Part shown: positions 1 through 4,412 of the stretch, in pieces | Numbering within the stretch: the first letter of the stretch is position 1 | Layout: the number at the start of each line of letters is the position of its first letter | NCBI GenBank assembly: GCA_002492045.1 | Contig: DKXC01000052.1 | Span: 11,162-16,329, forward strand | Direction: 5' to 3' | Length of the DNA stretch: 5,168 nt | DNA from: Micrococcaceae bacterium UBA7136 | Lineage (GTDB): Bacteria; Actinomycetota; Actinomycetes; Actinomycetales; Micrococcaceae | The notes under the pieces: generated by a model | What the model was told of the DNA's origin: nothing | The model's input: only the letters and a program-made list of their open reading frames with translations | The model's database searches: none | Translations under genes and position numbers: made by a program

Positions 1-307
1 CCTGGGCGTCCTCCTGGCTGCCGCTGGTTGCTAACAGTTCAGGACGCAGGCGGGCAGCCTGGTTAGCTAGTAGGGGCAGGGAGGAGGAACCGGCGGAAAG
101 GGCCAGTACCCGCACGGGGGCACCTGCTTGTCCGCTGGTTTCCCCGGCCAGAGAATTGAGGTGGTCAATGACCTGGATGCCCTGGGTTCCGATAGAGCCG
201 GTGGAGCCTAGCAGGCTGACGGTCCGGCCCTGGGCCAGGAAATCCTTAAGCTGGTCGGTCAGCTGCTGGCGGGAGGCAGAGAAAGACTGGGATGATCCAA
301 AACGCAT
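1..307 (-). CDS. dxr: 1-deoxy-D-xylulose 5-phosphate reductoisomerase, N-terminal part (cut by the window edge)
   Basis: This enzyme (DXR, IspC) converts 1-deoxy-D-xylulose 5-phosphate to 2-C-methyl-D-erythritol 4-phosphate with NADPH, the first committed step of the cytosolic MEP route to isoprenoids. About 102 N-terminal residues are visible; the family is usually near 390-400, so most of the catalytic domain lies beyond the left edge. Residues 29-40 read TVSLLGSTGSIG, the family's hallmark dinucleotide-binding P-loop. They are followed by TQGIQVIDHL, then VRVLALSAG (65-73) and the RPELLA stretch (88-93). About 28 residues precede the Rossmann strand, so there is a modest N-terminal extension, and residues 51-63 form a Gly/Ala/Ser-rich loop longer than usual. 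The ATG lies 4 nt after the stop of the small upstream ORF, with GGGGAG (317-322) 9 nt ahead and AGGAG (309-313) only 1 nt ahead, which suggests translational coupling. The family call is firm; the start is probable. Confidence 0.93.
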   Translation of the reverse strand, partial: MRFGSSQSFSASRQQLTDQLKDFLAQGRTVSLLGSTGSIGTQGIQVIDHLNSLAGETSGQAGAPVRVLALSAGSSSLPLLANQAARLRPELLATSGSQEDAQ

Positions 308-311
308 GCTC

Positions 312-473
312 CTATTCTCCCCTCCCCAGCAGGCGAGAGGCCAGAGGCTGGGCAGGTCCCCAGAGAATCAGCAGGCTACGCTCAGACTGGGGTGTGAGGG
401 CATAGCGGGTGCCCCAGTAGAGCAGGTGGGCGACGGTAGCGGCGGCCAGTAGGCCCCCCATATTTTTGGTCAT
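312..473 (-). CDS. small hydrophobic protein of 53 residues, unassigned
   Basis: I do not recognise a family. The frame opens with ATG at 473 and closes with TAG at 312-314. It encodes 53 residues beginning MTKNMGGLLAAATVAHLLYW. Residues 6-21 form an apolar, alanine/leucine-rich stretch, and a second apolar stretch follows at about 33-49 (SLLILWGPAQPLASRLL), so one or two short membrane or amphipathic segments are possible. Codon choice (GCC, CTG, CTC, ACC) matches the neighbouring genes. It starts 16 nt after the DivIVA-like stop and ends 4 nt before the dxr start, filling a gap that would otherwise be empty. GAAAGG (485-490) lies 11 nt ahead of the ATG and GGGAG (475-479) 1 nt ahead; neither has ideal spacing. 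Related actinobacteria, as I recall, carry a small DUF2631-type membrane protein near dxr, but I cannot show that this is one. Confidence 0.6.
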   Translation of the reverse strand: MTKNMGGLLAAATVAHLLYWGTRYALTPQSERSLLILWGPAQPLASRLLGRGE

Positions 474-489
474 GCTCCCAAGAACCTTT

Positions 490-1080
490 CTAGAGGGTGG
501 CCTGCAGGTACTGGACGCAGCGGTCTAAGAAGGCGTCCACCTGGGTTTCGTCGTAGCTCATATCCCCGGTTGAGGCCCTAAAGGCGGCCAGGCGGACGTC
601 CTCAAGGGTCAGGGGTTCTTCCCCCTCCAGGTGGGCTAGGATCCGGTCACAGAGCTGGTCAACGTCCCGGGTGAAGTAACCTTTAATGAGCTTCTGGGAG
701 GGTCGGCGGAAGCGCTGCTTCTCTGGCCGCTTGAGCCGTCCCAGCAGTAGGCTCTCTAATTCCTGCACATGCTCCTGCCAGTAGGCTTGGCCTCGGGAAG
801 AAATCAGGTAGCGACGCTCCATCTCAGCTAGCCGGTCTTCCAGCACAGATAGAACCCGGTCAACGTCGGCAGGCTGGTAGCCACCGGCCTCTTCAGAGAA
901 AATAATCTGCCGTACCCGGTCAGCCAGGGATTGGTCCCAGGCGCCCTGACTATCAGTCAGAAGCTGCTCGTAACGGTCAGCTACTTCCAGAAAGAAGGTG
1001 TCCACTTCTTGTCTCTGGTAGCCAATCTGGTCGGGGGCTACCCGCTGAAATTCGCTCTGAGATTCACCCTGATGTTTCAC
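490..1080 (-). CDS. DivIVA-domain repeat protein (four DivI1A-like motifs)
   Basis: This 196-residue protein has no signal peptide and no membrane segment. It is built from four copies of the short DivIVA N-terminal motif, which has the form F...GY...(E/Q)VD..h. The copies are: F11 with IGYQRQEVDTFFLEV (19-33); IIFSEEAGGYQPADVDRVL (59-77); FRRPSQKLIKGYFTRDVDQL (124-143); and FRASTGDMSYDETQVDAFLDR (about 167-187), where the GY pair is split. In DivIVA/Wag31 one such motif sits at the N-terminus and targets curved membrane, followed by a long coiled coil. That coiled coil is missing here; only a charged helical stretch (about 78-118) links repeats 2 and 3. Actinobacteria have an uncharacterised DivIVA-repeat family of this kind, so a structural or scaffolding role at the membrane is inference. 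The start is GTG, with GAGG (1089-1092) 8 nt upstream and no better ATG. It is not the main polar-growth DivIVA. Confidence 0.85.
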   Translation of the reverse strand: MKHQGESQSEFQRVAPDQIGYQRQEVDTFFLEVADRYEQLLTDSQGAWDQSLADRVRQIIFSEEAGGYQPADVDRVLSVLEDRLAEMERRYLISSRGQAYWQEHVQELESLLLGRLKRPEKQRFRRPSQKLIKGYFTRDVDQLCDRILAHLEGEEPLTLEDVRLAAFRASTGDMSYDETQVDAFLDRCVQYLQATL

Positions 1081-1088
1081 TGTCTATA

Positions 1089-1092
1089 CCTC
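1089..1092 (-). promoter_or_regulatory. ribosome binding site supporting a GTG start
   Basis: GAGG (within AGCGAGG) lies 8 nt ahead of the GTG at 1078-1080, in the 27-nt gap after the cdsA stop. It decides the start of the DivIVA-repeat protein, for which no ATG of comparable quality exists. Confidence 0.65.
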
Positions 1093-1107
1093 GCTGTTAC
1101 TGGCCTG

Positions 1108-1953
1108 CTAGAAGATGGCCTCAAGAAGGGAGAAAATAACGTAACCAATGGCAATAGCAAAAACGATGGAGTCCAGCCGATCCATAACCCCGCCGTGGCC
1201 AGGCAGAATATGGGACATGTCCTTGATACCGATTTCTCGTTTGACCATGGACTCACTCAAGTCACCGGCTGTGGAAGCTACCACCAGGAAGACTGCCACA
1301 ATCAGGCCGTACCACCAGGGGTCCCCCAGGAAGAGGGAACAGGCTATCCCTAAGGCGATGGAGCCCAGCATAGAGCCAGCAAAGCCCTCCCAGGTTTTTT
1401 TGGGTGAGATGCGGGGGGCCATGGGAGTTTTACCCCACAGTACCCCGGCAATGTAACCCCAGGTGTCATTGCCGATGGCCATAAGCAGAATCATGAGCAC
1501 CTTACCGGCCCCACCTTCCTCCCGGTAAAGCAGAACCGCTAGGGAGAGGAGCAGAGGCACCCAGCTCATGACAAAGATGGACCCCATGATCGACATAATC
1601 ATGCCGTCCTTGGGTCCGGTCATCCGCCAGCCCATGAGCAGCAGGATAGAGGCGGTAAGAGCCACAATCAGGCCCTGTCCCCCGGCGTAGTAGGCGGCAA
1701 AGGGCAGGAGGGCTGCGCTAATCAGGGCAGGCAGGGTGGGTACACCCATACCCCGCTTGTGGTTAAGGGCCTGGCAGACCTCCCAGGTGCCGACGGCTGC
1801 AGCTAGGGCCGCAAAGGAGACCAGCACCAGGGGGGCATAAAAGAGACCCACCACCAAAATACCGCCGAGCAGGATGCCGACGGTAATGGCGGCGGGTAGG
1901 TTCCTGCCAGCTCGTGAAGCCTTCTGAGGCTCTTGCTGAGGCTGAACAGTCAT
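1108..1953 (-). CDS. cdsA: phosphatidate cytidylyltransferase (CDP-diacylglycerol synthase)
   Basis: This integral membrane enzyme makes CDP-diacylglycerol and pyrophosphate from phosphatidate and CTP. Its product is the precursor of phosphatidylglycerol, cardiolipin and phosphatidylinositol. The protein has 281 residues, a normal length. A polar cytosolic N-terminus (1-19) precedes about eight or nine hydrophobic segments, roughly 20-38, 40-56, 73-90, 93-110, 117-142, 150-172, 192-210, 213-230 and 263-279. The C-terminal CDP-diglyceride synthase signature is complete: S235..K238-R239 ... K244-D245 ... P251-G-H253-G-G ... D258-R259-L-D261. The upstream conserved elements NDTWGY (162-167) and SPKKTWEG (183-190) and the aspartate in TAGDLSES (D231) are also present. 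The ATG is 6 nt after the frr stop; GAGG (1965-1968) overlaps the end of frr at a rather long 11-nt spacing, which fits coupled translation. Identification is secure. Confidence 0.97.
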   Translation of the reverse strand: MTVQPQQEPQKASRAGRNLPAAITVGILLGGILVVGLFYAPLVLVSFAALAAAVGTWEVCQALNHKRGMGVPTLPALISAALLPFAAYYAGGQGLIVALTASILLLMGWRMTGPKDGMIMSIMGSIFVMSWVPLLLSLAVLLYREEGGAGKVLMILLMAIGNDTWGYIAGVLWGKTPMAPRISPKKTWEGFAGSMLGSIALGIACSLFLGDPWWYGLIVAVFLVVASTAGDLSESMVKREIGIKDMSHILPGHGGVMDRLDSIVFAIAIGYVIFSLLEAIF

Positions 1954-1959
1954 AGGGGT

Positions 1960-2517
1960 TTAGACCTCGAGCAGCTCAGCTTCCTTGGACTTAAGCAGGG
2001 CATCAATGGAGTCGATGTGCTTCTTGGTCAGGGCGTCCAGTTCCTTTTCGGCCCGGTTACCCTCGTCCTCACCGATTTCGCCGTCCTTGACCAGCTTGTC
2101 GATGTTGGTCTTGGCCTGGCGGCGGGAGTTGCGGACGGCAACCCGGGATTCTTCTGCCTTGTGACCTGCCAGCTTGATGTATTCCTTGCGGCGCTCTTCG
2201 GTCATTTCGGGCATGACCACGCGTACCACGTTGCCGTCGTTGGCGGGATTAGCACCCAGGTCTGAGTCGCGGATGGCCTTTTCGATGGCAGCCAGGGCGG
2301 AACGGTCGTAGGGGGTGATCAGGACGGTGCGGGCCTCAGGGGTTTGGAAGGAGGCCAGCTGCTGGAGGGGGGTGGGGGCGCCGTAGTAGTCGGCGGTCAG
2401 GTTGGCGAAAAGGGCGGGGTTGGCCCGGCCGGTGCGGATGGCCGCAAATTCGTTCTTGAGGGCTTCGATGGACTTGTCCATCTTTTCGCCGGCTTCGGTC
2501 AGGGTTTCTTCTACCAT
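1960..2517 (-). CDS. frr: ribosome recycling factor
   Basis: RRF acts with EF-G to split the post-termination 70S ribosome. At 185 residues it has exactly the usual length. The N-terminal three-helix-bundle strand carries RTGRANP (28-34), and domain II carries YYGAPTPLQQLA (44-55), ITPYD (67-71) and the IRDSDLGANPANDGN segment (82-96). TEERR (106-110) and the arginine-rich helix VRNSRRQAK (128-136) follow, the latter holding the conserved arginines that contact 23S rRNA. The C-terminal helix ends KSKEAELLEV. The ATG at 2517 has AAAGGA (2526-2531) 8 nt upstream. It sits 53 nt after pyrH and 6 nt before cdsA, the common pyrH-frr-cdsA order, which suggests co-transcription. No key residue seems to be missing. 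Confidence 0.98.
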   Translation of the reverse strand: MVEETLTEAGEKMDKSIEALKNEFAAIRTGRANPALFANLTADYYGAPTPLQQLASFQTPEARTVLITPYDRSALAAIEKAIRDSDLGANPANDGNVVRVVMPEMTEERRKEYIKLAGHKAEESRVAVRNSRRQAKTNIDKLVKDGEIGEDEGNRAEKELDALTKKHIDSIDALLKSKEAELLEV

Positions 2518-2525
2518 GGGGTTCT

Positions 2526-2531
2526 TCCTTT
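2526..2531 (-). promoter_or_regulatory. ribosome binding site of frr
   Basis: AAAGGA lies 8 nt upstream of the frr ATG (2517) and just below the small hairpin at 2538-2553, so it is predicted to be unpaired. Confidence 0.7.
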
Positions 2532-2537
2532 GTCTTG

Positions 2538-2553
2538 GCCCGCGCTGGCGGGC
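2538..2553 (-). other. small GC-rich hairpin between pyrH and frr
   Basis: GCCCGC and GCGGGC form a perfect 6-bp stem around a 4-nt loop. On the coding strand it begins about 17 nt after the pyrH stop and ends 6 nt before the frr ribosome binding site. No U-run follows (CAAGACAAAGG), so it is not a standard terminator. An RNA stability or processing element is possible, and chance is also possible in GC-rich DNA. Confidence 0.35.
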
Positions 2554-2570
2554 GTGAATGGTCTAAAAGC

Positions 2571-3308
2571 TTAAGCGGTTACCAGGGTGCCGATCTTTTC
2601 GCCGAGGATGGCCCGGGCCACGTTACCTTCTCCCTGCATGCCGAAGACCCGCATGGTGACCTTGTTGTCCTTGCAGAGAGAGAAAGCAGTCTGGTCCATG
2701 ACGCGGATGTTGCGGGCCAGGGCCTCGTCGTAGGTTAGGTTGTAGAGGCGCTCGGCGCTGGGGTCTTTCTTGGGGTCGGCAGTGTAGATGCCGTCTACCC
2801 CGTTCTTGGCGACCAGGACCTCGTCGGCGTGGATTTCGAGGGCACGCTGGGCGGCCACGGTGTCGGTGGAGAAGTAGGGCAGGCCTGCACCGGCGCCGAA
2901 GATGACGACGCGGTCTTTTTGCATGTGGCGGATGGCCCGGCGGGGGATGTAGTTTTCGGCAACCTGCTGCATGGAGATAGCTGACTGGACGCGGGTGTCA
3001 ATACCGGCCTGTTCCAGGAAGTCCTGCAGAGCCAGGGAGTTCATGACGGTGCCCAGCATACCGATGTTGTCAGCGCGGGAGCGGTCCATACCGGCTTCTG
3101 ATAGTTCTGCGCCACGGAAGAAGTTACCGCCACCGACAACGACGGCTACTTCAACCTGGCCGATGGTGGAGGCGATCTGCTCGGCCATGCCGCGGATGAC
3201 CTCGGTGGAGATACCTACTTCTCCCCCGCCGAAGACTTCGCCGGATAGTTTGAGTAGGACTCGGCGGCGTCGGCCGGTCTCCTGCTGCTGGGGGGTGGTC
3301 TCTGCCAT
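2571..3308 (-). CDS. pyrH: UMP kinase
   Basis: This cytosolic, hexameric amino-acid-kinase-fold enzyme phosphorylates UMP to UDP with ATP, feeding UTP and CTP synthesis (CTP is also the cdsA substrate). From the chosen start it has 245 residues, close to the usual 235-245. Visible motifs are [10 protein letters not shown] (20-29, nucleotide phosphate binding), [11 protein letters not shown] (57-66), the [11 protein letters not shown] helix (80-90), GLPYFSTDT (142-150, UMP binding), [12 protein letters not shown] (168-179, ATP lid) and MDQTA (204-208). The frame is open further upstream to a GTG at 3377, but the ATG at 3308 is chosen. It has AAGGAGG 5 nt upstream, and the extra 23 residues are low-complexity Arg/Ala/Gly with no family counterpart. 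The 163-nt leader after tsf is highly structured, so separate control of pyrH is plausible. Confidence 0.97.
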   Translation of the reverse strand: MAETTPQQQETGRRRRVLLKLSGEVFGGGEVGISTEVIRGMAEQIASTIGQVEVAVVVGGGNFFRGAELSEAGMDRSRADNIGMLGTVMNSLALQDFLEQAGIDTRVQSAISMQQVAENYIPRRAIRHMQKDRVVIFGAGAGLPYFSTDTVAAQRALEIHADEVLVAKNGVDGIYTADPKKDPSAERLYNLTYDEALARNIRVMDQTAFSLCKDNKVTMRVFGMQGEGNVARAILGEKIGTLVTA

Positions 3309-3313
3309 GCTGG

Positions 3314-3320
3314 CCTCCTT
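3314..3320 (-). promoter_or_regulatory. strong ribosome binding site that fixes the pyrH start
   Basis: AAGGAGG is a near-perfect Shine-Dalgarno sequence ending 5 nt before the ATG at 3306-3308. It rules in the internal ATG over the upstream GTG at 3375-3377, which has no such signal. Confidence 0.85.
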
Positions 3321-3326
3321 AGCTGG

Positions 3327-3354
3327 GGCGCCTGGGTTGCTGGCGCCGGTTTTT
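3327..3354 (+). terminator. possible plus-strand intrinsic terminator, antisense to the pyrH leader
   Basis: GGCGCC (3327-3332) and GGCGCC (3342-3347) can form a 6-bp all-GC stem with a 9-nt loop. Read on the plus strand, the stem is followed by GG and then TTTTT (3350-3354), the layout of a Rho-independent terminator. On the minus strand the same stem has no U-run after it and would be a leader hairpin ending 6 nt before the pyrH ribosome binding site. No plus-strand gene needs a terminator here, so the role is uncertain. Confidence 0.3.
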
Positions 3355-3375
3355 GCTCTTCTTCTAGCATACGAC

Positions 3376-3407
3376 ACAGGGGAGCCTCTGATCTGAGACT
3401 CCCCTGT
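3376..3407 (-). terminator. strong hairpin between tsf and pyrH, possible attenuator or terminator
   Basis: ACAGGGGAG pairs perfectly with CTCCCCTGT (9 bp). In the minus-strand transcript a U-G pair and then CUC/GAG extend it to 13 bp with a 6-nt AGAUCA loop. On the plus strand the U-G position becomes a C/A mismatch, so the structure is better in the direction of the operon. No U-run follows (GUCGUAUGCUAG), so it would be a U-less actinobacterial-type terminator, an attenuator, or an RNA 3'-end protecting element. It starts 65 nt after the tsf stop. Confidence 0.5.
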
Positions 3408-3414
3408 ATCTGTG

Positions 3415-3448
3415 GCTAACTGTCTGCCCTTAGGTGGGCTGAGTTAGC
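3415..3448 (-). other. two-part hairpin in the tsf-pyrH spacer
   Basis: GCTAACT (3415-3421) pairs with AGTTAGC (3442-3448) over 7 bp. Inside, GCCC (3426-3429) pairs with GGGC (3436-3439) around a 6-nt loop, and the two stems are separated by a small asymmetric internal loop. It stands 7 nt from the 3376-3407 hairpin, making a tandem pair. No U-run follows. The role is unknown; RNA processing or transcript attenuation between tsf and pyrH are candidates. Confidence 0.4.
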
Positions 3449-3471
3449 GGGGGTGTGAAACCCTCAAGGTT

Positions 3472-4302
3472 TTAGGCACCTACGCGGAAACGCTCGAAGG
3501 CGGTTGCTTCTGCGCCGTTTTCCTTCAGAACCTGAGCTACGGACTTGGAGGAGTCCTTAGCAAAGTCCTGATCCAGCAGGGTGTTTTCCTTGTAGAAGGC
3601 CTTGAGCTTACCCTCAACGATCTTGGGGATAATCTGCTCAGGCTTGCCTTCACCGCGGGCGGTCTCTTCGGCAACGCGCTTCTCAGCTTCGATGTCCTCG
3701 GCAGAGATGGCCTCAGAGTTGAGGTACTTGGGGCTCATGGCAGCGATGTGAACTGCTACGTCGTGAGCTACTTCCTCGGTGTTCTCACCGGAGACAGCCA
3801 GCAGGACGCCAACCTGGGCGGGCAGGTCCTTGGAGGTCTTGTGCAGGTAGACGGAGATGTTGTCGCCTTCAACGCGGGCTACGCGACGAACAACGATCTT
3901 CTCGCCCAGCAGAGCGCCGGCATCGGTGGTCAGCTCTTCAACGGTCTTGCCTTCGTAGGAGGCAGCCTTGAGCTCCTCCAGGGTGGAGGCACCGGCAGCG
4001 ATTGCTGCTTCCAGGACGTCGTTACCGAACTTGATGAAGGGCTCGGACTTGGCCACGAAGTCAGTCTCGGAGTTGACCTCGATCATGTAGCCGACGCCGT
4101 TTTCGACGCGGGCTGCTACCAGGCCTTCAGCGGTGGCGCGGCCTTCGCGCTTGGTGACGCCCTTGAGGCCCTTAACGCGGATGATTTCCATGGCCTTCTG
4201 CTGGTCGCCGTTGGCCTCGTCCAGGGCCTTCTTGACGTCCAGCATGCCTGCGCCGGTCTTTTCGCGCAGGGCCTTGATGTCTGCTGCGGTGTAGTTCGCC
4301 AT
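3472..4302 (-). CDS. tsf: translation elongation factor Ts
   Basis: EF-Ts is the cytosolic guanine nucleotide exchange factor that returns EF-Tu-GDP to the GTP form. The 276-residue length is normal for actinobacteria. The N-terminal UBA-like domain carries the first family signature, LREKTGAGMLDVKKAL (12-27). The core carries the second signature, EVNSETDFVAK (75-85), whose TDF (80-82) is the piece that inserts near the EF-Tu nucleotide site. The rest matches the two-subdomain dimerisation core, including VAVHIAAMSPKYL (182-194), and the C-terminal coiled-coil and hook region (IIPKIVEGKLKAFYKENTLL, 224-243). The ATG at 4302 has AAGGAG 7 nt upstream. It lies 110 nt after rpsB, the near-universal partner, with an attenuator-like hairpin between them. 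Identification is secure. Confidence 0.98.
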   Translation of the reverse strand: MANYTAADIKALREKTGAGMLDVKKALDEANGDQQKAMEIIRVKGLKGVTKREGRATAEGLVAARVENGVGYMIEVNSETDFVAKSEPFIKFGNDVLEAAIAAGASTLEELKAASYEGKTVEELTTDAGALLGEKIVVRRVARVEGDNISVYLHKTSKDLPAQVGVLLAVSGENTEEVAHDVAVHIAAMSPKYLNSEAISAEDIEAEKRVAEETARGEGKPEQIIPKIVEGKLKAFYKENTLLDQDFAKDSSKSVAQVLKENGAEATAFERFRVGA

Positions 4303-4309
4303 TGTGGAA

Positions 4310-4315
4310 CTCCTT
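4310..4315 (-). promoter_or_regulatory. ribosome binding site of tsf
   Basis: AAGGAG ends 7 nt before the tsf ATG at 4300-4302, an ideal spacing for a highly translated gene. Confidence 0.8.
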
Positions 4316-4327
4316 GATGGTTATTTG

Positions 4328-4347
4328 GTGGTCTAGATGTTGTCTAG
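4328..4347 (-). repeat. short direct repeat, with an overlapping inverted repeat, in the tsf leader
   Basis: On the coding strand CTAGACAAC (4339-4347) and CTAGACCAC (4328-4336) match at 8 of 9 positions with an 11-nt period. The same bases hold a CTAGA/TCTAG inverted repeat (4333-4337 and 4343-4347) with a 5-nt loop. The element lies between the rpsB hairpin and the tsf ribosome binding site. It could be a small leader hairpin or an operator-like site; it is short enough to be chance. Confidence 0.25.
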
Positions 4348-4361
4348 GGCAGCTGAGAATG

Positions 4362-4404
4362 AGAGAACGGCACCCACCAGATTGTGGGCGGGTGCCGTTA
4401 CTCT
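4362..4404 (-). terminator. rpsB-tsf intergenic hairpin, probable partial terminator or attenuator
   Basis: AACGGCACCC (4366-4375) pairs perfectly with GGGTGCCGTT (4390-4399). In the minus-strand transcript a G-U pair and two C-G pairs extend it inward to 13 bp with an 8-nt loop. Outside, AGAG/CUCU adds 4 bp past a single bulged base. The plus strand has an A/C mismatch in place of the G-U pair, so the hairpin favours the operon direction. The 3' flank is pyrimidine-rich (UUCUCUCAUUCUC) rather than a clean U-run, which fits partial read-through into tsf. Its base begins about 8 nt after the rpsB stop. Confidence 0.6.
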
Positions 4405-4412
4405 ATGCTGCT

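Noticed and set aside
156..452. Plus-strand frame of 98 codons opposite dxr and the small ORF.
   Set aside because: It overlaps the certain dxr N-terminus and reads as low-complexity Trp/Arg/Pro sequence without family features.
931..1456. Overlapping plus-strand frames opposite cdsA and the DivIVA-repeat gene.
   Set aside because: They lie opposite secure genes, overlap each other, and show no motif or ribosome binding site.
3366..3371. TATGCT on the minus strand as a -10 box for a pyrH promoter.
   Set aside because: No -35-like hexamer stands at 16-18 nt; that region is the arm and loop of the 3376-3407 hairpin. A promoter here is possible but not supported.
3309..3377. N-terminal extension of pyrH from a GTG at 3377 (268 instead of 245 residues).
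   Set aside because: The upstream GTG has no ribosome binding site, the added 23 residues are Arg/Ala/Gly-rich with no family counterpart, and they overlap hairpins. The ATG at 3308 has AAGGAGG at 5 nt.
3451..3463. GGGT/ACCC mini-hairpin just after the tsf stop.
   Set aside because: Only 4 bp, expected by chance in such sequence, and no U-run follows.
3748..4317. 189-codon open frame on the plus strand opposite tsf.
   Set aside because: It is the complement of a certain EF-Ts gene in GC-rich DNA, its composition is Gly/Val/Leu-rich, and no known motif is visible.
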